Below, piece after piece: positions 1-10,457 of a stretch of DNA of 64,000 nt. Position numbers and translations under genes: made by a program. Position 1 is the stretch's first letter. Each line of letters opens with the position of its first letter. The notes below the pieces were generated by a model that was not told the origin of the DNA, made no database searches, and was given only the letters and a program-made list of their open reading frames with translations. The stretch comes from Nannocystis exedens (GTDB taxonomy: Bacteria > Myxococcota_A > Polyangia > Polyangiales > Polyangiaceae), in assembly GCA_945861885.1 (NCBI GenBank), contig CAMAVR010000008.1, positions 22,994-86,993 on the forward strand. Reading direction: 5' to 3'.

Positions 1-2
1 TT

Positions 3-434
3 CACAGCATGAAGTGCATCAAACAAGAAGTGGCGCCTGCACCCATCGTGCGACCGATTGTGCGACAGCGCCGCGCTCCGAAAGATTTGACTTTCGAGTT
101 GAACGCCAAGTGCCCCGCGGGTCAGCGCCCCGAGTGGCGCGCCCTTAAGTACGGAAGCGCTCAGATCCCCGACGGTTGCAGCATCGTTGTGGAGGCGCGT
201 GGAGCTTTGGCCAAAGAGGGGCTTGATGATCCCGATGCGGCCTCGACGTTCAGAGTTGCAACGTTGCAAAGCGGAGACGGTTCGATCGATTTGTTCGAGA
301 TTCTTCAGCGGCACAATCTCGGTCACGCGCCGCACTTGCGGCTCATGATTCGAGCCGAAGCGAGCCCTGACGCGCTCGATGTCCCCACTCTGCCGACGAT
401 TAATCAGGCCTACAGCTGCGTTGATGCCGAATAG
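3..434 (+). CDS. C-terminal end of a secreted protein, paralogue of the next gene (5' truncated by window edge)
   Basis: The reading frame is open to the left edge of the window, so this is the tail of a longer gene; the ATG at 9 is probably internal. The remaining ~142 residues align with the last ~140 residues of the neighbouring 932-aa protein. Both have a Cys followed by a Pro-rich linker, then a domain with the motif CPAGQRPEWR (CPPGKRPEWR in the neighbour), an IVVEARG/IVIEVRA strand, a LGHAPHLRL/LEHAPWLRI segment and a closing Cys-Val-Asp. I infer that this C-terminal domain is a disulfide-tied beta domain repeated in a small paralogous family. Only 6 bases separate its stop from the next start, so the two are probably cotranscribed. 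Function is unknown. Confidence 0.75.
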   Translation, partial: HSMKCIKQEVAPAPIVRPIVRQRRAPKDLTFELNAKCPAGQRPEWRALKYGSAQIPDGCSIVVEARGALAKEGLDDPDAASTFRVATLQSGDGSIDLFEILQRHNLGHAPHLRLMIRAEASPDALDVPTLPTINQAYSCVDAE

Positions 435-440
435 AAAAAA

Positions 441-3239
441 ATGAAAACCGCTGACCTGCACAACAAGCGATTCACACGATGGATGGCGCAGTTGAGCAGG
501 TGGGGCGGGATGACACTGCTCGTCATCAGCGTGCGCGATTGTTCCGACGATGCGCACCCCGACGTGTCCGATGACTGGGCGTTTCGGGCTTTTTCGGGAG
601 GCGACTGCCAAGAGGCACAAGAAAACTGCCCTTGTCCGATCAACAACAAAAAAACCGCTTGTAAAACCGTGCCGGTCGCTTCCGGAACCGGTCAGAGCTG
701 CCAAGCGGGGACGCGCACGTGCGCCGACGGATATTGGGGAGAGTGCGACACCGATGAAACGTTTGTTGGAAGCGGTCCGTTGAGCAACGGCTTGGCGACC
801 GCCACCGGTTGCAAGGACCCGTGCGACCCCGGATGCGAGCGACTGACCGGGACGATCGAAAATGCCGACGACGAACGTTTCCTCCCGAGAGACGAGAGCT
901 ACGACGATCCGTCCGACGGCGACAGAGTCGACAGCGACGATGATCTTGACGACGACGAGCCCGGCGCCGACAGCGGTGTCACGCTTCTAAGACCAGCCGA
1001 ACCGATCATAAAATCGATTGCGCCTGCATCCGCGCCGCCAAGCAAGCGGCGCGTCGTCTGCCCCGACAACAAGACGACCAGTCTGAGCGGCATCGTCAAA
1101 GACCCTGCCGGCAACAATCCGATTTATCACGTCCTCGTCTACATCCCCGAAGAGAAGCCGGTCACCTGGACCGAAGCGGCTCGCGCAATTCGCGTTGCGA
1201 AACCGGATCACTGTGACCAGTGCGACGACCCGGACTTAATTTCGGGCAAGCCGATCACGCAGACGTACACAAATTACAAAGGGCAATTCAAACTCACTGA
1301 CGTTCCGGCGACGGGCGATTTCACACTTGTGATTCAAATCGGTCGGTGGCGCAGGCAGTTTACAATCGCCAATCCGCCCCCCTCACTGAAACCGAAAACG
1401 CCAGCGCCCGGCAAAGCGCTGGGACCTGTGACTCCGAAACCGCCGGCCCCGGGCAAAGCGCAGCTGCGACCTGTGACTCCGAAACCGCCGTTGAAAAAAG
1501 AGGATGTCCCGCTCAATACAATTAAACTTAAAGTTGCCGAGTGCGCGAACACGCCGATACCGAAAGACGCGCTAACTCTTCCAAAAAATCGACGCGAAGG
1601 AGACATCCCTCGAATCGGTCTTGTCGGTGGCAGCGCCGATCAGATGGAGTGCTTGCTGGAAAAAATTGGCGTTAGCACGGACGAGTACGCCAACCCCGCA
1701 GCGAAACGGTTCATGGGCGAAGCGACGTCGACCAACGAGTTTTATCCCGCCGCCGACGCACCATTTCATGTTGTCGGCGGTGGGCTCGAGCCGCGAATTC
1801 AGTATTTCGTCGCCACGGGGCAGCGGCTCATTTACCCCATAAAAACCGTGATTCTTACCGGTCCGGGTGGACGACGAATTGAGACGACTGAAACAAAAGA
1901 GACGCTTAACAATCCTCGACTGTCGCTGTGGAACTCGACCGCCAATTTGCGCCGATACGATGCGATTCTCAATGCGTGTCCCGGGCAGGTGCTCGATGAG
2001 ACTACGGCCGGACCGCTTTCGCGCATCAACGTGGAAGATTATTTGAATCACGGCGGTCGCGTATTTACGTCGCACTACGGCCGATACTTTGCCGACGACA
2101 AGCCGACGAAGCCCAACGATCTTGGCAATCTCGCAACATGGAACGATTCGAAAGATCTCAAAGATGCGCCTGACAGCACGATGTACTTGCGAATTATTCG
2201 TGGCGCCAACATCCGGACAAAAGAGATAAGAGAGCTCTCCAAGCCAGAGAATTTTTATCTATGGCTCAAGGCGACCAAAGCGCTCAAAACGCCGGAAGTG
2301 TACATCCCAAGAAAAGGGTGGGAGAAGCAACCGGACCTTCTCGCCGCGAATCAAATGCGCAGCAATATCGCTACACTAGGGCCCCTTGCGACGCCTTGGG
2401 CCAGGGTGTTTTCTGGCAATTTTCTGGCCGGCGACGTCTGCCCTGAAGCTTTGAAGCGCGAAGAGGCGAAGCGGCTCGCTGAAAAAATTAGAAAGACCAA
2501 AACTTCGAGGGCTCAGTTGACGGACGCTGAAAGAGTCTGTCCAAAAAAGGGTGAGTACTACCAAATCAACCCGCAGCCGCCGGCGATCTTCACCGCCAAC
2601 ACTCCGATCAACGCGCCGCCAGACAAAGTGTGCGGCCGGTTGACGTATGCCGATTTTCATGTCGCGACACGAGCGGAACACGCAAGTCTGAACAACGTCT
2701 TTCCAAAGGCGTGCAAAGGGGCTGAGCTGACGCCGCAAGAAAAAGCCCTTGAATTTCTGCTGTTTGATAATTGGGATTGCGTTGCGCCGGAGCGAGAGGT
2801 TCTTCCTCCGCCCGCGGAGCCGGCGCCGCCAGCGCCTCGGCCACCACGCCCACCGAAGCCGCCGCGTGAAACCAAAATATTTGCACCGAAGGCCAAGGCC
2901 GACGACTTCGCTGCAAATTGCCCGCCCGGCAAGAGGCCCGAGTGGCGACGTTTCAGCTGGAACACGCTTACACCGGTGGGGACTAAAATCGTAATCGAAG
3001 TGCGGGCGAGCACAACCGAGGCCGGCCTCGCGACAGCGACAGCAATTCCGCTGCTAACGATCCCCGACCCGGACCAACAAAATGGGGAGCTCGACATGTA
3101 CATGGCGCTCCAACCGTATGCGCTCGAGCACGCGCCGTGGCTCCGAATTCTCTACCAACCAACAACCGATAACCCGAGCCTAACGCCAATCATACGCTCG
3201 CCATTCGTACTAGACCGAACCTGCGTCGACGGGCAGTAG
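441..3239 (+). CDS. Large secreted Cys-rich protein with carboxypeptidase-regulatory-like domain
   Basis: The 932-aa protein begins with a hydrophobic segment (about residues 22-32) followed by Cys34, which suggests export, perhaps as a lipoprotein, although the lipobox is poor. A Cys-rich region follows (about 55-135: CPCP, SCQAGTRTCADGYWGEC, CDPGC). Next come an Asp-rich acidic stretch, then a beta-sandwich like the carboxypeptidase regulatory domain (about 210-310, GxVxDPxGNxP ... TNYKGQFKLTDVP). A Pro/Lys linker with a duplicated VTPKPP unit leads into a long middle region, and a Pro ladder precedes the C-terminal domain shared with the upstream paralogue. The middle region contains a segment on setting a boundary by vote of nothing recognisable, so I do not assign an enzyme. 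Such multi-domain surface proteins are common in myxobacteria. It converges on the LysR gene 3 bases away. Confidence 0.75.
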   Translation: MKTADLHNKRFTRWMAQLSRWGGMTLLVISVRDCSDDAHPDVSDDWAFRAFSGGDCQEAQENCPCPINNKKTACKTVPVASGTGQSCQAGTRTCADGYWGECDTDETFVGSGPLSNGLATATGCKDPCDPGCERLTGTIENADDERFLPRDESYDDPSDGDRVDSDDDLDDDEPGADSGVTLLRPAEPIIKSIAPASAPPSKRRVVCPDNKTTSLSGIVKDPAGNNPIYHVLVYIPEEKPVTWTEAARAIRVAKPDHCDQCDDPDLISGKPITQTYTNYKGQFKLTDVPATGDFTLVIQIGRWRRQFTIANPPPSLKPKTPAPGKALGPVTPKPPAPGKAQLRPVTPKPPLKKEDVPLNTIKLKVAECANTPIPKDALTLPKNRREGDIPRIGLVGGSADQMECLLEKIGVSTDEYANPAAKRFMGEATSTNEFYPAADAPFHVVGGGLEPRIQYFVATGQRLIYPIKTVILTGPGGRRIETTETKETLNNPRLSLWNSTANLRRYDAILNACPGQVLDETTAGPLSRINVEDYLNHGGRVFTSHYGRYFADDKPTKPNDLGNLATWNDSKDLKDAPDSTMYLRIIRGANIRTKEIRELSKPENFYLWLKATKALKTPEVYIPRKGWEKQPDLLAANQMRSNIATLGPLATPWARVFSGNFLAGDVCPEALKREEAKRLAEKIRKTKTSRAQLTDAERVCPKKGEYYQINPQPPAIFTANTPINAPPDKVCGRLTYADFHVATRAEHASLNNVFPKACKGAELTPQEKALEFLLFDNWDCVAPEREVLPPPAEPAPPAPRPPRPPKPPRETKIFAPKAKADDFAANCPPGKRPEWRRFSWNTLTPVGTKIVIEVRASTTEAGLATATAIPLLTIPDPDQQNGELDMYMALQPYALEHAPWLRILYQPTTDNPSLTPIIRSPFVLDRTCVDGQ

Positions 3240-3242
3240 CTC

Positions 3243-4148
3243 CTACCGTCTGAGCGGCACTTTTAACATCGTGCTTGCGATCGCTTCGAACGTGCTTCGC
3301 CTCGGGTCGTCTGCTCGAAAAAAAAGGCGAAAATAGTCGTGCAGTGGCGGCCATTTTGGAACGAGTACGACCAACTTTTTGGTCGCGATGTCTTCTTCTA
3401 CGAGATAGCGCGGGAGCACGGCGACCCCCGCACCTGCTAGCGCGCGCTGTCGAATCGCTTCGATCGTCCCCAATCGAACCACCGACCGAAACTGCGCTTG
3501 TTGTGTGCGATCGCGCTGCGTTGGAGAATCGCTCCAGTAGCGAAAAAGCGGCAGCTCCCCATCGATGTCGAGCAGCGTGTGGCGCGATGCATGCTCGACT
3601 TGTGTTAGCGGCTCACGACAACTGAGCGCTTCTTGCGCGACGAAAACATACTCTTCGCGATGAAGACGAATCGAATCGATTTTTGAATCGGTGACGCGAA
3701 ACGATCCGATCGCGCAATCGACGCTCATCGTTCGAATTGCGCGCAGGAGGTCAATTCCGGAGCCGAAATAGAGATGAAATTGAAGCGATGGGTGCTCAGC
3801 GATGAGCGTATCCAGTTGAGGAAGGACCCAACTGATTCCAAGCTCGTGCCGCGTGCCGATCGTGAACTCGATCGCCCCCCGCGTGCCGCTCCGTGCGACA
3901 GATCGCACGCATTCGTCGGCGGCGAGAAGGCACCGCTCGGCGTGAGGCAGCAGCGAACGCCCCCCATCGGAAAGCTGCATACTACGCGTACTTCGAACAA
4001 AGAGCTCGAGGCCGAGCTGCTCTTCAAGAAGCTTAATTCGTTGACCGAATGCCGCCGGCGTAAGTGCGACGCTGCTCGCCGCCGCCCGAAAATTCAGAAG
4101 CTTCGCCGCCGCAACAAAGCAGCGAAGCGATTCGGTCGACGGGAGCAC
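3243..4148 (-). CDS. LysR-family transcriptional regulator
   Basis: The 301-aa length and layout are those of a LysR-type regulator. Residues ~1-60 form the winged helix-turn-helix (LRCFVAAAKLLNFRAAASS, then ALTPAAFGQRIKLLEEQLG), and the rest is the two-lobed periplasmic-binding-protein-like effector domain. The gene lies 32 bases downstream of the PEP carboxykinase gene on the same strand and could be cotranscribed with it. LysR regulators usually act on a divergent neighbour, but the divergent position here is occupied by pckG in the same orientation, so the target is not evident. The effector is unknown. Confidence 0.88.
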   Translation of the reverse strand: MLPSTESLRCFVAAAKLLNFRAAASSVALTPAAFGQRIKLLEEQLGLELFVRSTRSMQLSDGGRSLLPHAERCLLAADECVRSVARSGTRGAIEFTIGTRHELGISWVLPQLDTLIAEHPSLQFHLYFGSGIDLLRAIRTMSVDCAIGSFRVTDSKIDSIRLHREEYVFVAQEALSCREPLTQVEHASRHTLLDIDGELPLFRYWSDSPTQRDRTQQAQFRSVVRLGTIEAIRQRALAGAGVAVLPRYLVEEDIATKKLVVLVPKWPPLHDYFRLFFRADDPRRSTFEAIASTMLKVPLRR

Positions 4149-4180
4149 TTGACGCTTTCAGCTTGGCCGCCTGTCGGCCG

Positions 4181-6010
4181 CTAAGCGACAGACGCGCCAC
4201 CGTCGCGTAGCCTCGCGATCTTTGACAACAAGAGCTTGCGCGTCAGCGTGAGCGGCTCCGGCATTGAGTCGCCTACTTTGTCGAAAAACTCACTCTGCGA
4301 CTCGAGCTCTGCCCGCCACTCGTCGAGCTCGACATGCGTTGCCTCATTGACTTGCTCTTCGGTCACGCCGTCAATCCCCGACAAATCCAAATCGCCGGCT
4401 TTTGGCACCCAGCCGAGCACTGTTTCCTGCCCGCCGACACGCCCGCGCGCGCGATCGACGATCCACTTCAAAACGCGCATATTTTCGCCGAAACCTGGCC
4501 ACAAAAATTTGCCGTCTTTATCTTTTCGGAACCAGTTGACCATGAAAATCTTCGGCGGATTGACGATATACTTTTGCATATCGAGCCAGTGCGCGAAGTA
4601 ATCGCCGATGTTGTATCCGCAGAACGGGAGCATCGCCATCGGGTCGCGCCGCACAACGCCGACCTGCCCGGCCGCCGCCGCCGTTGTTTCTGAGCCCATC
4701 GTCGCCCCGAAAAAGACGCCGTGCGCCCAGTTGAACGACTGCATCACAAGCGGGATCGTTGTCGCCCGACGTCCACCGAAAATGATCGCCGATATCGGCA
4801 CCCCTTGCGGTTCGTCCGCGTACTTTGACAGCGCCGGATTGTTTTGCATTGGCGCCGTGAATCGCGAATTTGGATGCGCCGCTTTTTCGGTCGACCCCTT
4901 CTTCCAGGGGCGCCCTTGCCAATCGGTTAGCTCGTCGGGGACTTCGCCGTCCATCCCCTCCCACCAGACGCAGCCATCTTTTGTGAGCGCGACGTTGGTG
5001 AAAATTGTGTCGTGATTGATTGTCACCATCGCGTTGGCGTTTGACTTTGAGCTTGTGCCTGGCGCGACTCCGAAATAGCCGTGCTCGGGGTTGATCGCCC
5101 AGAGCCTCCCGTCTTTTCCGACACGCATCCATGCGATGTCGTCGCCCACTGTCCAAATTTTCCAGCCGCGAAAACGCTTCGGCGGAATCATCATGGCGAA
5201 GTTTGTTTTACCGCATGCGCTTGGGAACGCGGCGGCGACGTATGTCATCTCTCCTTCGGGGCTCTCGAGGCCGAGAATAAGCATGTGCTCGGCGAGCCAC
5301 TTTTCGCGCTGACCGAGATACGACCCGATGCGTAGCGCGAGGCATTTTTTGCCCAAAAGAACGTTACCGCCGTAGCCGCTCCCCACAGACCAAATGGTGT
5401 TGTCTTGCGGAAAATGGCAGATAAAACGCCGCTCAGGATTGCAATCGAGCACAGCGTGAAGGCCGCGATTGAAGTCGTTTGACTGACCGAGCATTTTGAG
5501 CGCAATTCGCCCCATGCGCGTCATGATGCGCATGTTGAGAACGACGTAGACGCTGTCGGTGACTTCAACGCCGATTTTCGCCATCGGTGAACCGGCTGGC
5601 CCCATGATGTACGGTACGACGTACATTGTTTTGCCGGCCATCGACCCGTCGAACAGCTTGCCGAGCTTCGTGTAGGCGTCTTTCGGCTCCATCCAATTGT
5701 TGGTTGGGCCGGCTTCGCGCTTTGTCGGCGTGCAGATGAATGTGAGATTCTCCATCCGCGCGACGTCGTTTGGATTGGAGCGATGAAGATAACAGCCCGG
5801 GAGCTTCTCTTCGTTGAGCTTGATGAGCGAGCCGTCAGCTACGGCCAGTTCGGTCAGCCGTTTTCGCTCGTCTTCCGAGCCGTCGCACCAGACGACCTCT
5901 TTCGGCTTCACGAGCGCGGCCATTTCGGCGACCCAGGCTAGAAGCGCGGCGTTGTCAGTGAGCGGTTTGCCCTGGGAGTCGACGGGAATCTGTTTTGATT
6001 TTTCGATCAT
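4181..6010 (-). CDS. pckG: Phosphoenolpyruvate carboxykinase (GTP)
   Basis: This cytosolic enzyme converts oxaloacetate and GTP to phosphoenolpyruvate, the entry step of gluconeogenesis. The 609-aa product has the GTP-type family length. The PEPCK P-loop is seen as [13 protein letters not shown] near residue 265, followed by the metal/nucleotide segment VGDDIAWM and the start region [11 protein letters not shown] chose the ATG at 6010, which gives the usual N-terminus; an upstream in-frame ATG at 6121 would add 37 atypical residues and run into the RND gene. The gene sits downstream of the RND pump genes and upstream of the LysR gene on the same strand. A small CCCCG/CGGGG hairpin lies in the 94-base gap before it. 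Confidence 0.96.
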   Translation of the reverse strand: MIEKSKQIPVDSQGKPLTDNAALLAWVAEMAALVKPKEVVWCDGSEDERKRLTELAVADGSLIKLNEEKLPGCYLHRSNPNDVARMENLTFICTPTKREAGPTNNWMEPKDAYTKLGKLFDGSMAGKTMYVVPYIMGPAGSPMAKIGVEVTDSVYVVLNMRIMTRMGRIALKMLGQSNDFNRGLHAVLDCNPERRFICHFPQDNTIWSVGSGYGGNVLLGKKCLALRIGSYLGQREKWLAEHMLILGLESPEGEMTYVAAAFPSACGKTNFAMMIPPKRFRGWKIWTVGDDIAWMRVGKDGRLWAINPEHGYFGVAPGTSSKSNANAMVTINHDTIFTNVALTKDGCVWWEGMDGEVPDELTDWQGRPWKKGSTEKAAHPNSRFTAPMQNNPALSKYADEPQGVPISAIIFGGRRATTIPLVMQSFNWAHGVFFGATMGSETTAAAAGQVGVVRRDPMAMLPFCGYNIGDYFAHWLDMQKYIVNPPKIFMVNWFRKDKDGKFLWPGFGENMRVLKWIVDRARGRVGGQETVLGWVPKAGDLDLSGIDGVTEEQVNEATHVELDEWRAELESQSEFFDKVGDSMPEPLTLTRKLLLSKIARLRDGGASVA

Positions 6011-6104
6011 GAGAGACTCGTTATCTTGGGGGCCCCCCTCCCCGAAACGGGGATGTGGGTATAGGCCCCTTTTCGGTCTAGCAAATTGCTCTCCAGGTAG
6101 CGCG

Positions 6105-9100
6105 CTAAACCGTGATGGCATCCTCAGTAACGTGCTTTTTTGCGAAGAGTATGTAGACGGCCGGTACGACGAACAGCGTAAACAGCGTGCCGATCGTCAT
6201 GCCGCCGACGAGCACAATGCCGATCGAGTTTCGTGCCGCCGCGCCTGCCCCGCTGACGAGCGTGAGCGGAAAATGACCCACCACCGTCGCCACCGTCGTC
6301 ATAAGAATCGGGCGAAGGCGAGTCGTCGCCGCTGCGCGCACAGCATCGAGCTTGCTAAGCCCAAGCTTCTGCTGCTGATTGGCGAACTCGACGATCAAAA
6401 TGCCGTTTTTTGACACAAGACCGGTAAGCGTCACGAGGCCAACTTGCGAGTAGATATTCAGCGTCGTCGTCCACCCTTCGGTCAGTTTGTAGTGCAGGCC
6501 TGGCGGCCCCCCAAACTTCAAAAAAGTGAAAATCATTGCGCCGAACATCGCGAGCGGGACCGACCCGGCGAGAATGACGAACGGATCTCGGAACGAATCG
6601 AACTGAACCGCGAGCACCAAGAAAATAAGGACGATTGCGAGCCCCATGGCCGGCAAAAATCGATTCGCTTCAGCGCGCACTTGGCGCGATTCGCCGGTGT
6701 AGTCGACGCGGTAGCCGGCAGGAAGAATCTTTGTCGCGGCATCCTCCAGCACTTTTAGACCGTCGGTCAGAGAGCGCGGCGCTACGCCCGAAATTTTGAT
6801 CGAATTGAGCTGCTGAAAACGATTGAGCGTGCGTGGCTCGACCCCACTTCGCATCGTTGCAATGCTGCTCAGCGGGATCAACTTCCCCTCCGGGCCGGTG
6901 ACGTAAATCTCGTTCAACTGCTCGACTGTTAGCCGCCCTGCCCGCTCAATCTGCGCGATAACTTTGTACGCGCGCCCATCGAGGTTAAAACGGTTAACGA
7001 AGTTGCCGCCAAGCATCGACGCCAAGTCGGCGCCGACCTGCTGCGCACTTAGCCCCATCGATGCAATTTTGTCGCGATCGATAACAATCTCGCTCGCCGC
7101 TTGATCGAACTTCACGTCAACGATCGGCGGAAATGCGAACATCCCGCTCTTCGTCGCTTCCGCCACAATCTCATGAGCAAATCGCAGCATTTCTTCGTGC
7201 GACGCCGTCGACGCCATCACGAACTCAACCGGGAAGACGCCGGCGCTTGGGAGCGCACCCGGTAAAAATGCCGGCGCGAGAAGCCCGGAGATGTTCGACA
7301 GCTTTTGCGCAGCCTCTTCTTGAATCGGAAAAATCGACCGCTTCCGCTGATCCCACGGTTTCACGAGCATCCCCCCGAAACCGCCTCCTGGGAATGTGAT
7401 CTGAAACGTGTGGTCGTATTCCGGAATCGTCTGCAAAATCCGATTCACTTCGGCCGTAAACGGCGTCAGCTGCTCGATCGTAGCGTTGGCTGGCACGTCG
7501 ATCGCTCCGAAAATAATCCCCTGATCTTCGTTCGGCGCGAGCTCTTTTGGCGAGAACATGTACATCGGGATCAGCGCCAATGTGAGCGTGATCCAGATGG
7601 CGTAGACCGCCGGGCGCATGCCGAGAGTGATGTCGAGCATGCGGCTGTAGGTCCGCTTGATAAATTCGAAAGCGCGTTCAATTCCGCGCGCCAACATCCC
7701 TTCCTGCGCGTGGTCTTTGAGCAGTCGCGACGACATCATCGGCGAGAGCGTGAGCGCGACGATACCGGAGATAAACACAGCGCCGGCGAGCGTGAATGCA
7801 AACTCACGAAAGAGCGCGCCGGTCAGGCCGCCCTGAAAACCGATCGGCGCGTAGACCGCGGCGAGCGTGATCGTCATCGCGACAACCGGACCGACCAACT
7901 CGCGCGCGCCGATGATGGCGGCTTCGAACGGCTTCTTGCCGGCGCGAATGTGACGCTCTACGTTTTCGACGACAACAATCGCGTCGTCGACCACGAGCCC
8001 GACCGCGAGCACAATGGCGAGAAGCGTCAGCAGATTGACCGTAAAGCCGAAAATCTGCATTAAGAAAAAGGCGCCGATGAGCGAAACCGGAATCGCCACA
8101 ATCGGCACGAGCACGGTGCGCAGCGAACCCATAAACAAGAAAATGACGATCATAACGATCGCAATTGTCTCGAGCAGCGTCTCGATAACTTCGTGCACGG
8201 CGCTGTTGATGTACTTTGTCGCGTCGAACGCGACGACCGCTTCCATACCGCTCGGAAGCTCCTGCTGAATCACCGCAATTTCTTTGCGAACGCGCTCGAT
8301 CACATCAAGCGAGTTGGCATTCGGGAGGACCCAGAGGCCCATAAAAACGGCTTTTTTACCCGACAGACGAACATCTTGCTCGTACGTGTCGGCGCCGAGC
8401 ACAACATCGGCGATGTCTTCGAGGCGCACAAACGCATCGCCTTCTTGGAGCACGACAAGCTTGCGAAACTCTTCAACCGAACGGATGTCGGTCGCTGCGG
8501 TCAGATTGAGCTGAACGAGCGCCCCCTTCGTCTGCCCTACGGCCGAGAGATAATTATTCGCCGCAAGCGCCTTGCGCACTTGTGCGGGGCTTACGTTGAG
8601 CGACGCCATCTTGTCAGGCTTGAGCCACGCGCGAAGCGCAAACGTGCGCCCGCCGAGAATGTCGGCGCGCTGCACGCCTTCAATCGCGGAGAGACGCGGC
8701 TGCACGACTCGAATCAAATAGTCGGTAACCTGATTCGGTTCGAGAATCGTCGACGAGAAGCTCAGGTACATCGACGCGAATTGCGCATCAGACGGCTCGA
8801 TGTTGATCGCCGGAACCTCGGCTTCTGGCGGAAGCTCTTGGCGAACCTGATTGACACGCGCGCTAACGTCAGCGAGCGCATTTGCGGCGTTGAAATTGAG
8901 CTTCAGGCGCGCGTTGATAGTCGACAGGCCTTGGACGCTTTGCGATTCAATGTAGTCGATGCCGTCGGCCGCCGCGATCGAGCGCTCGAGCGGCGTCGTG
9001 ATAAAGCCGCGCACCAGGTCGGCGCTCGCACCGACGTACGGCGTGCGCACTGAGATTGTCGCGCTTTCGAGCTTCGGGTATTGGCGCACGTTGAGCGTGC

Positions 9101-9188
9101 GCACGGCCTGAAGCCCGGCGATAATAATCAGCAAATTGACGACAATGGCGAGAACCGGTCGTCGAATAAACGTGTCGGTAAATTTCAT
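6105..9188 (-). CDS. RND-family multidrug efflux transporter, inner-membrane subunit (HAE1 type)
   Basis: The 1027-aa length, the N-terminus [19 protein letters not shown] and the duplicated 6+6 transmembrane layout are those of AcrB/MexB/MexF-type proton-driven pumps. The paired Asp residues of TM4 that relay protons are present ([17 protein letters not shown], near residue 400). Two large periplasmic loops lie between TM1/TM2 and TM7/TM8. It would export hydrophobic compounds from the inner membrane and periplasm through a TolC-like channel. The adaptor gene ends 8 bases upstream, so the two are one operon. No outer-membrane factor gene is present in the window. The substrate cannot be read from sequence. 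Confidence 0.95.
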   Translation of the reverse strand: MKFTDTFIRRPVLAIVVNLLIIIAGLQAVRTLNVRQYPKLESATISVRTPYVGASADLVRGFITTPLERSIAAADGIDYIESQSVQGLSTINARLKLNFNAANALADVSARVNQVRQELPPEAEVPAINIEPSDAQFASMYLSFSSTILEPNQVTDYLIRVVQPRLSAIEGVQRADILGGRTFALRAWLKPDKMASLNVSPAQVRKALAANNYLSAVGQTKGALVQLNLTAATDIRSVEEFRKLVVLQEGDAFVRLEDIADVVLGADTYEQDVRLSGKKAVFMGLWVLPNANSLDVIERVRKEIAVIQQELPSGMEAVVAFDATKYINSAVHEVIETLLETIAIVMIVIFLFMGSLRTVLVPIVAIPVSLIGAFFLMQIFGFTVNLLTLLAIVLAVGLVVDDAIVVVENVERHIRAGKKPFEAAIIGARELVGPVVAMTITLAAVYAPIGFQGGLTGALFREFAFTLAGAVFISGIVALTLSPMMSSRLLKDHAQEGMLARGIERAFEFIKRTYSRMLDITLGMRPAVYAIWITLTLALIPMYMFSPKELAPNEDQGIIFGAIDVPANATIEQLTPFTAEVNRILQTIPEYDHTFQITFPGGGFGGMLVKPWDQRKRSIFPIQEEAAQKLSNISGLLAPAFLPGALPSAGVFPVEFVMASTASHEEMLRFAHEIVAEATKSGMFAFPPIVDVKFDQAASEIVIDRDKIASMGLSAQQVGADLASMLGGNFVNRFNLDGRAYKVIAQIERAGRLTVEQLNEIYVTGPEGKLIPLSSIATMRSGVEPRTLNRFQQLNSIKISGVAPRSLTDGLKVLEDAATKILPAGYRVDYTGESRQVRAEANRFLPAMGLAIVLIFLVLAVQFDSFRDPFVILAGSVPLAMFGAMIFTFLKFGGPPGLHYKLTEGWTTTLNIYSQVGLVTLTGLVSKNGILIVEFANQQQKLGLSKLDAVRAAATTRLRPILMTTVATVVGHFPLTLVSGAGAAARNSIGIVLVGGMTIGTLFTLFVVPAVYILFAKKHVTEDAITV

Positions 9189-9196
9189 CTAAAAAC

Positions 9197-10372
9197 TCAG
9201 TGATTTTCCGGGCGCGGATTGAGGCCCGGCACGGCACCGACGTTGTTGTTAACAATGACATGCGCGCCGTTGCGCAGTTTGAATGCGCCCGCGCTCACCA
9301 CCGTTTGGCCGACAGTGATTCCGTCGACAATCGCCACGAAATCGCCGCGAGCGGCCCCTTCGCGAATAAACTGTTGGCGCGCGACAAGGACGGGCTTCCC
9401 CGCGGAGCCGTCAAGTTCTGGAGCGCCCGGCTGCTCTTCGACGACAAACACCGAATCGCCATACGGCGCGTGAACGACCGACGTTACCGGAATAGCGACG
9501 ACACGCCCGTTGTCGGGAAGAACGACCGACGCGCGCACAAACATTCCCGGCCTGAACTTTTCTTCTTTGTTGAGCACCGTTGCCCGAAGCTTCACGGCGC
9601 GCGTTGCGGTGTCGACTGCCGGCTCGATGACCATCAGTACGCCGGTTGCGTCGGTGGTGTCGCTGTGGTCATGCGACGTGTCGAGAGTCACGCGCACCGG
9701 CATCCCGACTTTCAAATTCGGGAGCGCCTGCTGCGGGAGCGAGAAGTCAACGAAGACGGAATCGATCGCCTGAAGCGTCGTGATCGTCGTGCCAGGGTTC
9801 AAGTACTGACCGAGATTCACCGCGCGAATTCCAAGGCGCCCGGCAAACGGAGCGCGCGCCGTTTTACGCGCAATCTGCGCGCGAATGGCGTCGCACGTCG
9901 TCGTCGCCTCTTTGAGCTGCGCTTCGTCGGCATCGAACTGCGCCTGCGCGATCGAATGCCCTGCGAGGAGATCGCGCGACCTTTTGAGCGTCAGTGTGGC
10001 GAGTTCGAGACGCGCTTTCGCTTGCGCGAGCTGCGCCTGTTCGACACTCGTGTCGAGCTCGATAAGCGGTTCGCCTTCGCGCACGGTCGCTCCCGACTCG
10101 AACAGAATCTTCGAGACAACGCCCGGCGCGTCGTTGCTGACAGCAACGCCTTTCGCGGCGGCGATGCTACCGATCGCTTCAAGCGCACCGTTCCATACCT
10201 GGCTGTCGGCGACCGATGTCGACACAACAACCGGCGGCGGACCAGCGGCCGTCATCGCCTTGCCCATACCGATAAGCATCGATATTTGGCTTACTTTAAT
10301 GCCGGCGAGCGCGGCAATTAGAGCAACGAGTGCCCCGATAGCAACAATGTAGCGGACGACACTTCGGCGCAT
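9197..10372 (-). CDS. RND efflux pump periplasmic adaptor (membrane fusion protein)
   Basis: The 391-aa protein has an N-terminal membrane anchor (about residues 8-28) followed by the membrane fusion protein layout. This is a lipoyl-like half-motif (GVVSKILFESGATVREGEPLIELD), an alpha-helical hairpin rich in Ala and Gln (VEQAQLAQAKARLELATLTL), the second lipoyl half (ARAPFAGRLGIRAVNLGQYL), then beta-barrel and membrane-proximal domains (GMPVRVTLD, FRPGMFVRASVVLPD). It bridges the RND transporter encoded 8 bases downstream to an outer-membrane channel encoded elsewhere. The isocitrate dehydrogenase gene lies upstream on the same strand with 85 bases between. No TetR or MarR repressor gene is adjacent. 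Confidence 0.93.
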   Translation of the reverse strand: MRRSVVRYIVAIGALVALIAALAGIKVSQISMLIGMGKAMTAAGPPPVVVSTSVADSQVWNGALEAIGSIAAAKGVAVSNDAPGVVSKILFESGATVREGEPLIELDTSVEQAQLAQAKARLELATLTLKRSRDLLAGHSIAQAQFDADEAQLKEATTTCDAIRAQIARKTARAPFAGRLGIRAVNLGQYLNPGTTITTLQAIDSVFVDFSLPQQALPNLKVGMPVRVTLDTSHDHSDTTDATGVLMVIEPAVDTATRAVKLRATVLNKEEKFRPGMFVRASVVLPDNGRVVAIPVTSVVHAPYGDSVFVVEEQPGAPELDGSAGKPVLVARQQFIREGAARGDFVAIVDGITVGQTVVSAGAFKLRNGAHVIVNNNVGAVPGLNPRPENH

Positions 10373-10457
10373 AGTAAACGAGTCCTGGATTTTGCCTGGT
10401 GGTGTAAAACAAACAGGTGAAGGGGGAGCACTGTGTATCGTCTTCCGCCTTAGTCAA

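Noticed and set aside
9200-10321. Long open frame on the plus strand opposite the RND adaptor
   Set aside because: It is Arg/His-rich, lacks any family pattern and lies fully antisense to a well-supported gene; GC-rich DNA gives many such frames.
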